Source: CALBPI01 sp045110335
GTDB lineage: Bacteria; Pseudomonadota; Gammaproteobacteria; Steroidobacterales; Woeseiaceae
Direction: 5' to 3'
Length of the DNA stretch: 64,000 nucleotides
Assembly (NCBI GenBank): GCA_045110335.1
Contig: JBGCGB010000019.1
Coordinates: forward strand, 1 to 64,000
The position numbers and the translations under genes are program-made. Shown here piece by piece: positions 44,719 through 53,216 of the stretch. The notes below the pieces were generated by a model that saw only the letters and a list, made by a program, of their open reading frames with translations, made no database searches and was not told the DNA's origin. Every line of letters begins with the position of its first letter. Within the stretch, counting starts at the first letter, position 1.

Positions 44719-45639
44719 TCAGTCCGCCATGTCAAAACCGAGTCGTTGCAGATCCTGCTCGCTGTCTGCCCAGTTTTCTTTCACTTTAACCCACAACTCA
44801 AGGTGCACAGATTGACCGATGAGCTTCATCATGTCTCGTCGCGCAGAGGTGCCAATCGCTTTCAACACCTGACCGCCTTTACCGACAACGATACCTTTTT
44901 GCGAACTGCGCTCCACAAAAATCACCGCATTAACAAGCAGCCGGTCATCTTCTTCTTTCATTCGCTCAATCTGGACCGTCAATCCATACGGCAGCTCCTG
45001 CCGCAGCCGTAACGTCAGCTTCTCCCTGACAATTTCTGCCAGCATGAACGCCCGACTCCGGTCTGTATGCATACTTTCAGGGAACATGGCAGGCGACAAT
45101 GGGACCAGACTCTGAAGCTGCTCAAACAAGACATCCGTCTGATCGCCGGTTTGTGCGGAAATCGGCAAGATGGCATGTAATTCGCGCTGGCGTCCGAGCA
45201 TTTCGATGAAGGGCAACAATTGGGATTTGTCAGCCAGCAAGTCCGTTTTGTTGATTGCAGCAATCACCGGCAAGGTCGTGTTCTCGAGACGGGCAACCAC
45301 ATTCTCATCAGCGGATGTCCATTGCCCTGCCTCTACGATCCAGATAATCGCATCGGCCTCTGCAAGCGCGCTCACGGCTGTTCGATTCATGACCCGATTG
45401 ATCGCCTTTTTCTGGCCAACATGCATGCCAGGTGTATCGATAAAGATAATCTGTGATTCCGGGCGGCTGGCTACCCCGAGGATGCGGTGGCGCGTCGTTT
45501 GTGGACGCGGACTGACAATACTGACCTTGCTGCCGACATAGTGGTTTATCAATGTCGATTTCCCCACATTGGGCCGCCCTACAACCGCGATAAAGCCGCA
45601 GCGAAAATTGTCGTCTCGATCGAACTCTGATGTATTCAA
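44719..45639 (-). CDS. era: GTPase Era
   Basis: Era is an essential GTPase for 16S rRNA maturation. Its G motifs are GRPNVGKSTL, DTPGMHVGQ and NKTDLLADK, followed by the C-terminal KH domain (QKGIVVGKGGQVLKAIG). The 306-residue frame starts with TTG 45639, overlapping the rnc stop as TTGA, and AAAGG lies seven bases upstream. No ATG is found nearby. rnc-era-recO is the standard order. Confidence 0.96.
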   Translation of the reverse strand: MNTSEFDRDDNFRCGFIAVVGRPNVGKSTLINHYVGSKVSIVSPRPQTTRHRILGVASRPESQIIFIDTPGMHVGQKKAINRVMNRTAVSALAEADAIIWIVEAGQWTSADENVVARLENTTLPVIAAINKTDLLADKSQLLPFIEMLGRQRELHAILPISAQTGDQTDVLFEQLQSLVPLSPAMFPESMHTDRSRAFMLAEIVREKLTLRLRQELPYGLTVQIERMKEEDDRLLVNAVIFVERSSQKGIVVGKGGQVLKAIGTSARRDMMKLIGQSVHLELWVKVKENWADSEQDLQRLGFDMAD

Positions 45640-46334
45640 GATGTACCTTTGGAATCTATTTGCTGCAAGACGCTTTCGGCTGCACGCTGCTCCGCCAACC
45701 GACGACTGCCACCTGACCCTTGCGCCGATGTCACGGGCTCACCAATGGCGCACGTGACGAAAAATTGTTGTTGATGCGGCGGTCCTTCCGTTCTATCCAA
45801 CGCATACTCCGGTAACGCAAGGTTACGAGACTGAAGAAACTCCTGCAGCCGGGTTTTCGCATCCTTCTTGGCAGCAGTCAGCTCTAGCGTAGATAGCCGT
45901 TCGCGAAAAACGCGCAGGATAACCTGCTCCGCGGCATCGTAGCCACCATCGAGGAATACCGCGGCGAACAAGGCTTCGAGCGCATCGGCGAGCAACGACT
46001 GACGTCGTGCACCGCCCGACTTCAGCTCACCCGGACCCAACTTTAACAACCCGCCCAATGCAAGCTCCGCCGCAATCTCGGCCAACGAATCATCACGCAC
46101 CAAACTGGCACGAAGCCGACTCAGGACACCCTCATCTGCTTGACCGAATTGATTGAAAAGTTCGAGAGAAATTACGGTATCGAGCACCGCATCACCGAGA
46201 AACTCAAGGCGCTCGTTGCTGGGGCCGCGTGCGCTTCGATGGTTAACGGCACGCCCAATCAGGGCCGAATCTTGAAATCGGTAACCGAGCGCATCCTGTA
46301 GCGCTAATTCAAGCGCTGCGCGACGCTCAGACAT
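45636..46334 (-). CDS. rnc: Ribonuclease III
   Basis: RNase III cuts double-stranded RNA in rRNA precursors and many mRNAs. The endonuclease domain has the signature NERLEFLGDAVLDTVISLEL, with DALEALFAAVFLDGGYDAAE nearby, and the double-stranded RNA-binding domain includes DAKTRLQEFLQSRNL and QGSGGSRRLAEQRAAESVL. The 232-residue protein is of usual length. It lies between a DUF4845 gene and era and overlaps era by four bases. Confidence 0.97.
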   Translation of the reverse strand: MSERRAALELALQDALGYRFQDSALIGRAVNHRSARGPSNERLEFLGDAVLDTVISLELFNQFGQADEGVLSRLRASLVRDDSLAEIAAELALGGLLKLGPGELKSGGARRQSLLADALEALFAAVFLDGGYDAAEQVILRVFRERLSTLELTAAKKDAKTRLQEFLQSRNLALPEYALDRTEGPPHQQQFFVTCAIGEPVTSAQGSGGSRRLAEQRAAESVLQQIDSKGTS

Positions 46335-46346
46335 AAAAGCTCACCG

Positions 46347-46742
46347 CTATTTGACGACCAACACCTGGTTGTCGAATTTCACCGCAAAATGAATGTTGGC
46401 GATAAACGGCACCGTGTTCGTATAGTTAGCCGTAACATCAAAACCGTTCGGCGCTTTGGTAATCAACACATCTTTGAACGAGATCGCATTGACGCTCTCA
46501 ACATCAAAGCGCTTTTCGATCGATGACCTGATCTTGCGCTGCGTCGCGTTGGTGCCCGAGAACTCTTCTTCAACTTTCTCAAGCGTCCCTGAGACTTTCA
46601 GGTTTTCCATGTAGACCGGCCCCAAACGCATACCTGCGTAGACGAACAAACCCACAAAGACCACAAGAATAATCAGTCCTAGCGTCGTCATTCCGCGCTG
46701 TCTAGCCATTACTGGGCTATAAAGACCATTCGGATAATTCAT
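46347..46742 (-). CDS. DUF4845 membrane protein
   Basis: This 131-residue protein has one N-terminal helix (GMTTLGLIILVVFVGLFVYA) and a periplasmic domain with VYMENLKVSGTLEKVEEEF and INAISF-like beta segments, matching DUF4845. Such genes are regularly found between lepB and rnc. ATG 46742 has GAGGAG seven bases upstream, which settles the start; upstream GTG 46769 was discarded. The sequence MARQRGMTTLG resembles a prepilin-like leader, but no cleavage site is claimed. Confidence 0.85.
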   Translation of the reverse strand: MNYPNGLYSPVMARQRGMTTLGLIILVVFVGLFVYAGMRLGPVYMENLKVSGTLEKVEEEFSGTNATQRKIRSSIEKRFDVESVNAISFKDVLITKAPNGFDVTANYTNTVPFIANIHFAVKFDNQVLVVK

Positions 46743-46774
46743 TGTTGTACTCCTCGCACCACATTCCACGGCGG

Positions 46775-47551
46775 TTATTCTATCTTATTTCCGATGCGGC
46801 TCCAGCGCGGCATTTCCAGCCATCGCCAGCTCATCCATATTCTCGTTGCGCGCCCAACAAGGTTCTCTTCCGGTATACAACCGATATCCGAAAACCGACT
46901 GTCATGACTGCGGTCGCGGTTGTCGCCCATCATAAAATAGCAGCCCTCTCCCACGGTATAGGAAAATTCGCCGCTTCGCGTGCTCTGGATCAAGATTTGA
47001 TGATCCCGCTCACCAAACCGCTCATCAAAGAGCAAACCACGGTTCTGTTCGTTTCGGAACTCACCAACGGGTGATAGCGCCACCGGCTGGCCATTCACGG
47101 TTAGCACGTGATCGCGATAAACAATTTTGTCACCGGGCACGCCAACGACGCGTTTGATGAAGTTGATATTGGGTTCGCCTGGCTTTCTAAACACAGCGAC
47201 ATCACCGCGCTCTGGCAAGCCCGTTGATTTGATCAATGTATTCGTCACAGGTAACCGAAACCCGTATGAGTATTTGGAGACCACTACAAAATCGCCAATC
47301 AACAGAGTCGGCAGCATGGATTCGGAGGGTATACGATACGGCTCGAAAATAAATGACCGCAATATCAGGATGAATGCGAGTATCGGGAAAAAGGCCTGTG
47401 AGAAATCAACAATACCCGGCACTGAGTCAGCAGACGGGTTCGCCGCCAAACGTCTTTCACGCCAATAGAACTTTTCCACGGCAACGACAACGCCACTGAC
47501 AAACGTCAACACAACAAACAGCAGTGGCAAATTCACCCAATCTGGAACCAT
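46775..47551 (-). CDS. lepB: Signal peptidase I (LepB)
   Basis: LepB removes signal peptides from exported proteins. The 258-residue inner-membrane protease has two N-terminal helices, the catalytic Ser in IPSESMLPTLLIGDFVVV, the Lys in NFIKRVVGVPGD, and the box MMGDNRDRSHDSR. It lies between lepA and DUF4845, 17 bases after the lepA stop, the usual gammaproteobacterial order. Confidence 0.97.
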   Translation of the reverse strand: MVPDWVNLPLLFVVLTFVSGVVVAVEKFYWRERRLAANPSADSVPGIVDFSQAFFPILAFILILRSFIFEPYRIPSESMLPTLLIGDFVVVSKYSYGFRLPVTNTLIKSTGLPERGDVAVFRKPGEPNINFIKRVVGVPGDKIVYRDHVLTVNGQPVALSPVGEFRNEQNRGLLFDERFGERDHQILIQSTRSGEFSYTVGEGCYFMMGDNRDRSHDSRFSDIGCIPEENLVGRATRIWMSWRWLEMPRWSRIGNKIE

Positions 47552-47568
47552 AGAACTAATCGCTCGCG

Positions 47569-49359
47569 TTAGTTATCAACTTTCAAAACCGCCAGGAACG
47601 CTTCTTGCGGTATCTCGACTGAACCGACCTGCTTCATTCGACGCTTACCGGCCTTTTGTTTCTCAAGCAATTTGCGTTTTCGACTCACATCACCCCCGTA
47701 GCACTTCGCCGTGACATTTTTGCGTAACGCTTTCACAGTACTGCGTGAAATGACCTGGTTACCAATGGCTGCTTGAATAGCCACATCGAACATCTGCCGC
47801 GGAATCAACTCACGCATTTTCTCGACCAGATCCCTACCGCGCGCTTGGGCGCGATCCCGATGAACGATAATTGACAGTGCATCAACCTTTTCACGATTGA
47901 TCAGAATATCCAATCGCACCAGATTGGCGGCCTCATAGCGCGCAAACTGATAATCGAACGAAGCGAAGCCGCGGCTCGCAGACTTCAAACGATCGAAGAA
48001 ATCGAGCACAACCTCAGCCAGAGGGAGGTCGTAATCAATAGAAACCTGGCCGCCCAAATACTGCATCCGTGTTTGCTGGCCACGTTTTTCGATACACAGC
48101 TTGATCACCGCACCAACATGCGCTTCAGGCACGAGGATTGACGCATTGATGATGGGCTCACGCAGCTCATTGATTTTGCTTTGATCCGGTAAGCTGGCTG
48201 GATTATCGACGTAGACAATCTCGTCGGCGGTGGTTTCAATCTCATAGATAACGGTCGGCGCGGTCGTAATAAGATCAAGCTCATACTCGCGTTCCAGACG
48301 CTCTTGCACGATTTCCATATGCAACATGCCAAGGAAACCGCATCGGAAACCAAACCCCAGTGCCGCCGACGATTCGGGCTCGAAGTGCAGTGCCGCATCA
48401 TTGAGACGTAACTTTTGCAGCGCCTCACGAAAAGCTTCGTAGTCATCAGAACTGATCGGGAACATGCCGGCAAATACTTTTGGCTGCACTTTCTTGAAGC
48501 CCGCGAGCGGTGTTTCGCACGGCTTCTGGTCAAGCGTCAACGTGTCCCCGACCGGCGCACCTTCAATTTCCTTGATTCCGGTAATCACAAAACCCACTTC
48601 GCCGGTGTTGAGTTCCGTGTCGTCCGTCATCTTCGGTGTAAAGCGACCGAGGCGATCTACGCTGTGGGAGTTGCCCGTGGACATGACGCGCACTTTCTCG
48701 CCTTTCTTAAGGCGGCCACTCACGACACGCACAAGCGATACGACACCAACGTAATTGTCGAACCAACTATCAATGATCAATGCTTGCAGCGGACCGTCGG
48801 TTTCACCTTTTGGTGGCGGAACATCGGCAACGATACGCTCAAGCAGATCATCAATGCCGACGCCGGTCTTGGCACTGACCAAAGTAGCATCCGTCGCATC
48901 GATGCCAATAATTTCCTCGATCTCTTGTTTAACACGGTCGGGTTCAGCTGCTGGTAAATCGATCTTGTTCAACACAGGAACAACTTCAAGGCCTTGCTCA
49001 ATAGCGGTGTAACAATTAGCAACACTCTGAGCTTCGACGCCTTGCGCCGCATCAACCACCAACAATGCCCCTTCACACGCAGAAAGCGAGCGCGAAACTT
49101 CATAAGAAAAATCAACATGCCCAGGGGTGTCGATGATATTCAGCTGATAGGTTTCGCCATCTTTGGCGGTGTAGTTCAGCGTAACGCTCTGCGCCTTGAT
49201 GGTGATACCACGCTCACGTTCAATATCCATTGAATCAAGTACTTGATCAGACATTTCACGGTTTTCGAGACCACCACATAGCTGAATAAATCGATCGGCA
49301 AGTGTGGACTTACCGTGATCGATATGGGCGATGATCGAAAAGTTTCGAATTAAATGCAT
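47569..49359 (-). CDS. lepA: Elongation factor 4 (LepA)
   Basis: LepA is a ribosome-bound translational GTPase. It has the G1 motif IIAHIDHGKSTLADRFI, the G2-G4 regions IDTPGHVDFSYEVSRSL and NKIDLPAA, and the family-specific C-terminal domain (CYGGDVSRKRKLLEKQK, then AGKRRMKQVG). The frame begins at TTG 49392, but ATG 49359 (MHLIRNFSIIAH) matches the family start and gives 596 residues. It heads the lepA-lepB-DUF4845-rnc-era-recO-pdxJ-acpS string. Confidence 0.97.
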   Translation of the reverse strand: MHLIRNFSIIAHIDHGKSTLADRFIQLCGGLENREMSDQVLDSMDIERERGITIKAQSVTLNYTAKDGETYQLNIIDTPGHVDFSYEVSRSLSACEGALLVVDAAQGVEAQSVANCYTAIEQGLEVVPVLNKIDLPAAEPDRVKQEIEEIIGIDATDATLVSAKTGVGIDDLLERIVADVPPPKGETDGPLQALIIDSWFDNYVGVVSLVRVVSGRLKKGEKVRVMSTGNSHSVDRLGRFTPKMTDDTELNTGEVGFVITGIKEIEGAPVGDTLTLDQKPCETPLAGFKKVQPKVFAGMFPISSDDYEAFREALQKLRLNDAALHFEPESSAALGFGFRCGFLGMLHMEIVQERLEREYELDLITTAPTVIYEIETTADEIVYVDNPASLPDQSKINELREPIINASILVPEAHVGAVIKLCIEKRGQQTRMQYLGGQVSIDYDLPLAEVVLDFFDRLKSASRGFASFDYQFARYEAANLVRLDILINREKVDALSIIVHRDRAQARGRDLVEKMRELIPRQMFDVAIQAAIGNQVISRSTVKALRKNVTAKCYGGDVSRKRKLLEKQKAGKRRMKQVGSVEIPQEAFLAVLKVDN

Positions 49360-49418
49360 AGGGCGATTGCGCGTGGGAAGGCTAATTGGCAATTATACCG
49401 ATTAATCGACCGGACAGG

Positions 49419-49661
49419 CTAAAGATCAGTCTCAGTTAGCCAACTGAGCAAAGCCCGTCGATCAAAAACCGCTTCACAAATCACGCGTTCGCCATCACAT
49501 AACACAGGAACGCGCCTGTCGAATTGCTGCCGAAGGTTCTCCTCCGAATCGATGTCGACTATTTCCAACCCGGCACGACCCCGAATCAGTGGCAAGACCG
49601 CCTCGATGAGCAACTCACACAAATGACAAGCTTCGCGCGAATAGAGTGTTAGCGTCCTCAT
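49419..49661 (-). CDS. Glutaredoxin-family protein
   Basis: This 80-residue protein has a thioredoxin fold start LTLYSREACHLCELL with a CHLC (CxxC) pair, then IVDIDSEENLRQQFDRRVPV with the cis-Pro, matching the DUF836 glutaredoxin-like group. Its start overlaps the rseC stop as ATGA, so it is the last gene of the rpoE unit. Thiol work at the envelope-stress system is possible but not shown. Confidence 0.85.
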   Translation of the reverse strand: MRTLTLYSREACHLCELLIEAVLPLIRGRAGLEIVDIDSEENLRQQFDRRVPVLCDGERVICEAVFDRRALLSWLTETDL

Positions 49662-50092
49662 TCGACAATACTCGGGTTTACATGCCCACGAATACCCAAT
49701 CGACCGCTTAGCGCTCGAGCAAGTAAGACGCCAAATAAAGCACCTGAAACCCCAGCAATCGCGTTGGCCACGGGACCAAAAACACTCGTCAATGAAACGC
49801 CGCAGAGAAGACCCAACAACGGCAATCCGTACGCTAACGACGATAACGGCAGTATGCCGGCGTCACTGAGCCGAACACGAACCCGCTCGCCAATTTGGAA
49901 ATCACGTTGATGCTCGTGTGACAAACCGATGGTGATCTCAAGAGGTTTTCCGGCACGACGCAAGAGACCTGCGCCACAGCCGCGACCATCAAGACAAGCT
50001 GAACAGGTGGCTGGCGGTAGTATCGACACTCGCAGGGACGAATCGCTAACTTGAACGATGGATCCATCAACGGAACCAGACAATCTACTCAC
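49658..50092 (-). CDS. rseC: RseC/MucC, SoxR-reducing membrane protein
   Basis: RseC positively affects sigma-E signalling and, in E. coli, forms part of the SoxR-reducing system. The 144-residue protein has the Cys-rich motif ATCSACLDGRGCGAGLL and two helices (LSSLAYGLPLLGLLCGVSL and the following SVFGPVANAIAGVSGALFG). It starts with GTG 50092, overlapping the rseB stop as GTGA, which suggests translational coupling. Confidence 0.92.
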   Translation of the reverse strand: MSRLSGSVDGSIVQVSDSSLRVSILPPATCSACLDGRGCGAGLLRRAGKPLEITIGLSHEHQRDFQIGERVRVRLSDAGILPLSSLAYGLPLLGLLCGVSLTSVFGPVANAIAGVSGALFGVLLARALSGRLGIRGHVNPSIVE

Positions 50093-51117
50093 TGTTCCTG
50101 ATTGGACAGTAACTGCTGCTCGGTGCGCTCTGCCAGCATACGCAGCGTTTCGGCGGGCACTTCGCCGACGACAGTCAAAACCCGCCCGCCGACATTGCGT
50201 TGATAGGTGTGAGACGCGCCCATCTTGCCAAGCTGTGAGCTCATCGCCACATTGCCAGACGGTCGTTGCTCGATAAACACGGACACGCTGACGAGCCCAT
50301 CAGAAAACACAAATCGCCGGGATTTGCGCCCATTAATTTCTACGGTCTGGACCTGATCATCATTCAAACGAAACCCCAGAGCCATTTCTTTGGGAGACCA
50401 TTCTGTGCCGTCGGCCGTCCGGGCGGCATCACCTACCTCGCCGTTACTATTTGCTGCCATCGAGGCAGCGGAAGTGCCGGCCTGAATAACATGAAAATCA
50501 GCACTATCAATATCACTGTCAAAGTCACCCCCGACAAAGTCAACGCCGATCTCAATACTGACAAATCGAATTTCCTCGATGACACGCTTGCCATCGACTA
50601 ATTGCATTCGCAGCGGCAGCGAGGTTGCCGCGTCAATCCAAAACTTGTGGCCATAACGATAACCATCTCGTGGACGTACGAAATAACGCAGCGCCTTACG
50701 ACCGGCGACCCGATCACTACCGTGCGCTTCTAGCGAATACAAATCACCCAACGCGGCATTGGCGGCCTGCAATCGAACAAACGCATTGGATGGAGTTGAG
50801 TTGGTGTCAACGAGCTTGATGCGACGATGCGGGAGAATCCACACCAACTCATTGCCGGAGCGAATGATCTCGCGCCCTTCGCCATCCATCGCTGTGAGCT
50901 TCTCACGAATAAATCCGTCTTCATTGCTATGCAGCAACTCCATTGAATCCATTCGACCGGAGACTGATCTAATCAATGTGCCTCGATAATTGGTCGCATT
51001 GACGGCCGCACTGACACTGTCCAGAAATGCCTCAGCAGTTTCTTCAGCGAAGCTGTTCACCGTTAGCATCGCTAACAGGATGCTTAGCCAAATCGGAGCA
51101 TGCCGACCGCACAACAT
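50089..51117 (-). CDS. rseB: RseB/MucB, periplasmic sigma-E regulator
   Basis: RseB binds RseA and mislocalised lipoprotein or LPS and controls the start of RseA cleavage. The 342-residue protein has a signal peptide (PIWLSILLAMLTVNSFA), the LolA-like fold (YRGTLIRSVSGRMDSMELLH, RRIKLVDTNS, GYRYGHKFWIDAATSLPLRM) and a C-terminal domain. It overlaps the rseA stop as TAATG. Confidence 0.95.
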   Translation of the reverse strand: MLCGRHAPIWLSILLAMLTVNSFAEETAEAFLDSVSAAVNATNYRGTLIRSVSGRMDSMELLHSNEDGFIREKLTAMDGEGREIIRSGNELVWILPHRRIKLVDTNSTPSNAFVRLQAANAALGDLYSLEAHGSDRVAGRKALRYFVRPRDGYRYGHKFWIDAATSLPLRMQLVDGKRVIEEIRFVSIEIGVDFVGGDFDSDIDSADFHVIQAGTSAASMAANSNGEVGDAARTADGTEWSPKEMALGFRLNDDQVQTVEINGRKSRRFVFSDGLVSVSVFIEQRPSGNVAMSSQLGKMGASHTYQRNVGGRVLTVVGEVPAETLRMLAERTEQQLLSNQEQ

Positions 51118-51788
51118 TACTGACGCTCTCCCGTGGCTGGCGCTGATTCAGGGCTACTCGAATCTTGTTCGTCGTCTATTGAAGACTCGTCCTCATCAAA
51201 CGACTCCGGACTGGCGACAATACCTGCTCGCCCGCTTGCGGGCATGTAGCTACCTGTGCTGCGGCTATGACTCAGGAAATAAGCGGCTAACTCGGGATTA
51301 GCGCTGACAAGACCTGAGTCCGAAACCGTCGCAGGCACGACGTATTCAAATGACGCCGACTGATCATTTTCAACCGGCGCTACACTCGCCAGTCCTGGTG
51401 TTTCGCCGTTGATAGAACCATCATCGTTTTGCACGCCGGCACCGGGCAGGAGATTGATCGTCAACAAAGCCACGGCTGCTGCAATCGCCCCGCCACTTGC
51501 TAACTTAAGCCATTGTGTTGAGTTATTGCCTGGCGCCGGCGAAGCAGGCTCAATAGTGCTGATGTCCCAATCAGGCTCATCGGCAATCTTGGCACTGAGC
51601 CGTGCCATAAAGCTGTCGTCCGCCGCGCTCGCTTCGCTACGCATGATTTGCCCAACTCGAATTGACGCGGCCGCCTGGTCGAACAGTTCATCGTCGGCCG
51701 TCAATCGGCGGAGCAGCATTGGCGACTCCGTTTCGTCCAGTTCGTTATCGAGCCAAGCCGATAGCTGTTCTTTGATTTTATCTGTCAT
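51117..51788 (-). CDS. rseA: RseA/MucA, anti-sigma-E factor
   Basis: RseA is the single-pass anti-sigma factor of RpoE. Its N-terminal sigma-binding domain reads EQLSAWLDNELDETESPMLL and AASIRVGQIMRSEA, the membrane segment is WLKLASGGAIAAAVALLTIN, and the periplasmic part is long, polar and ends DSSSPESAPATGERQ. At 223 residues the length fits. It follows rpoE by 36 bases and overlaps rseB by one base. Confidence 0.95.
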   Translation of the reverse strand: MTDKIKEQLSAWLDNELDETESPMLLRRLTADDELFDQAAASIRVGQIMRSEASAADDSFMARLSAKIADEPDWDISTIEPASPAPGNNSTQWLKLASGGAIAAAVALLTINLLPGAGVQNDDGSINGETPGLASVAPVENDQSASFEYVVPATVSDSGLVSANPELAAYFLSHSRSTGSYMPASGRAGIVASPESFDEDESSIDDEQDSSSPESAPATGERQ

Positions 51789-51824
51789 TACTTAAACTGC
51801 CTGATAGATGATCAATCATGATTG

Positions 51825-52403
51825 CTAGTGTGAAGCCAATGCTTCGATCCCTTTAGTAATGGCATCTCGCGCCCGAAATATTCTCGATCGCACTGTGCCA
51901 ACGGGGCACTCCATCGCCTCCGCTATTTCTTCGTAACTCAATCCTTCGACTTCGCGCAGCACAATGGCCGTACGCAAATCTTCAGGTAACCCTTGAATGG
52001 ATGCATTGATCCGCTCATGCATTTCATCTTTCAAGGCAACCGCTTCCGGCGTATCTGTCGACTTCAACCGCGCGTGCATGTCATATTGCTCTGGATCCTG
52101 AAGGTCCAAATCGTAGTCCAGCGGACGCCGTTTCGCCGCAACGAGATAATTTTTCGCCGTATTCACGGCAATCCGATAGAGCCACGTATAAAAAGCACTA
52201 TCACCGCGAAACCTTGGCAAGGCTCGATACGCTTTGATAAAGGCTTCCTGCGCCACATCGAGCGCCTCGTCGTTGTCTCTGACATAGCGCGAAACAAGGC
52301 TAACGATCTTGTGCTGGTATTTGATCGCCAACAGATCGAATGCACGTTTGTCCCCTTGTTGTACACGCTTTACCAATTGCGCGTCGCTATTCGTCGAGCC
52401 CAT
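51825..52403 (-). CDS. rpoE: RNA polymerase sigma factor RpoE (AlgU)
   Basis: RpoE is the envelope-stress ECF sigma factor. The 192-residue protein has the sigma-2 region (RYVRDNDEALDVAQEAFIKA, FRGDSAFYTWLYRIAVNTAK) and the sigma-4 region (LREVEGLSYEEIAEAMECPV, then GTVRSRIFRARDAI). It heads rpoE-rseA-rseB-rseC-grx and is preceded by a sigma-E-like promoter, so positive autoregulation is expected. Confidence 0.97.
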   Translation of the reverse strand: MGSTNSDAQLVKRVQQGDKRAFDLLAIKYQHKIVSLVSRYVRDNDEALDVAQEAFIKAYRALPRFRGDSAFYTWLYRIAVNTAKNYLVAAKRRPLDYDLDLQDPEQYDMHARLKSTDTPEAVALKDEMHERINASIQGLPEDLRTAIVLREVEGLSYEEIAEAMECPVGTVRSRIFRARDAITKGIEALASH

Positions 52404-52452
52404 TTGGGCATGCCCCTTGTTACTCTGCTATGCAGCGCGCCGTTATCTACAG

Positions 52453-52480
52453 AATAGACAGGGCGCCTGACAGAAAGTTC
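52453..52480 (-). promoter_or_regulatory. Sigma-E-type promoter of rpoE
   Basis: On the minus strand GAACTT (52480-52475) and TCTATT (52458-52453) are 16 bases apart, close to the sigma-E consensus GAACTT-N16-TCTRA. Transcription would start roughly 40 bases before the rpoE ATG. This fits the autoregulation known for rpoE. Confidence 0.75.
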
Positions 52481-52544
52481 GCCTTGATGGCGGAAAATTT
52501 AGGAAATTTGCTGTTCAGCAGATTCTCAACCGATTTCCGGTAGT

Positions 52545-53006
52545 TTAACCGATACCGGCGGGCGCAGTGCGATCACCCCAACGCCAGATTACCTGGAGGC
52601 GACGCCAGCTTTCAGGACACTGATCATGGCCGAAAAGCCATGCCACCTGAACATGCCCATCGCAGTCTCGCCAGCGCACGATACCAAACCGCCGAAATAC
52701 ATAAGTACCCGCCATTGGAGAAAAGGCACGCCATTCCAAGTCATCGAAGAAAGCACACGCAAACGCTGCTGATATGGAGATCTTGGCTGGCGCTGGCCGT
52801 TTTTGCCATAGTCGAACAAGCGCGCCAGTGATCAACAATAGCATCAGCAACGCCAATTCGGCGTGAAAGCGGTCGGCGACAGGATTCAGCAGCAGTAGTA
52901 CCGACCCAAAAACGATAAGTAAGATGAGTCCGTCCAGCTCACGGCTGAATCTTAGCGGTATCAGTATCGCCGAGTATCCGTTCAATGATCGCCCGGATCC
53001 GCTCAT
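52545..53006 (-). CDS. cptA: CptA/YgfX-like membrane protein
   Basis: In E. coli cptA (ygfX) is paired with cptB (sdhE, ygfY), and here the same pair is found. The 153-residue protein has a hydrophobic region (LDGLILLIVFGSVLLLLN and AELALLMLLLITGALVRLW) then a cytoplasmic beta part (YVFRRFGIVRWRDCDGHVQV, PESWRRLQVIWRWG). The N-terminal ATG 53006 overlaps sdhE by 68 bases; no better start is seen further in. The toxin-like role reported for YgfX is uncertain. Family assignment rests on layout and neighbour. Confidence 0.7.
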   Translation of the reverse strand: MSGSGRSLNGYSAILIPLRFSRELDGLILLIVFGSVLLLLNPVADRFHAELALLMLLLITGALVRLWQKRPAPAKISISAAFACAFFDDLEWRAFSPMAGTYVFRRFGIVRWRDCDGHVQVAWLFGHDQCPESWRRLQVIWRWGDRTAPAGIG

Positions 53007-53208
53007 CAGTAGGCTCCTCGCGACGAACCAAATAACCGAAAATAACGGGATCCTGCATCTCCAGCAGTGCGAGAAATGCCTCTTGATGCACTGTTTCGGC
53101 ATCCTCATAGTGCTGCTTAAGATACCCGAGCAACAACTGGTCTAGTTCTCGCATCCCGCGACGACACCGCCATTGCAGCGCTCGCATTTCAGCAGCTTGA
53201 TCCATCAC
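52939..53208 (-). CDS. sdhE: SdhE, succinate dehydrogenase flavinylation factor
   Basis: SdhE (CptB/YgfY) aids covalent FAD attachment to SdhA. The 89-residue protein shows the invariant RGMRELD motif and the helical end with MQDPVIFGYLV. It starts 8 bases after the sdhB stop and overlaps the cptA-like gene, so it belongs to the sdh unit. Confidence 0.95.
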   Translation of the reverse strand: MMDQAAEMRALQWRCRRGMRELDQLLLGYLKQHYEDAETVHQEAFLALLEMQDPVIFGYLVRREEPTDERIRAIIERILGDTDTAKIQP

Positions 53209-53216
53209 TTACCCGT

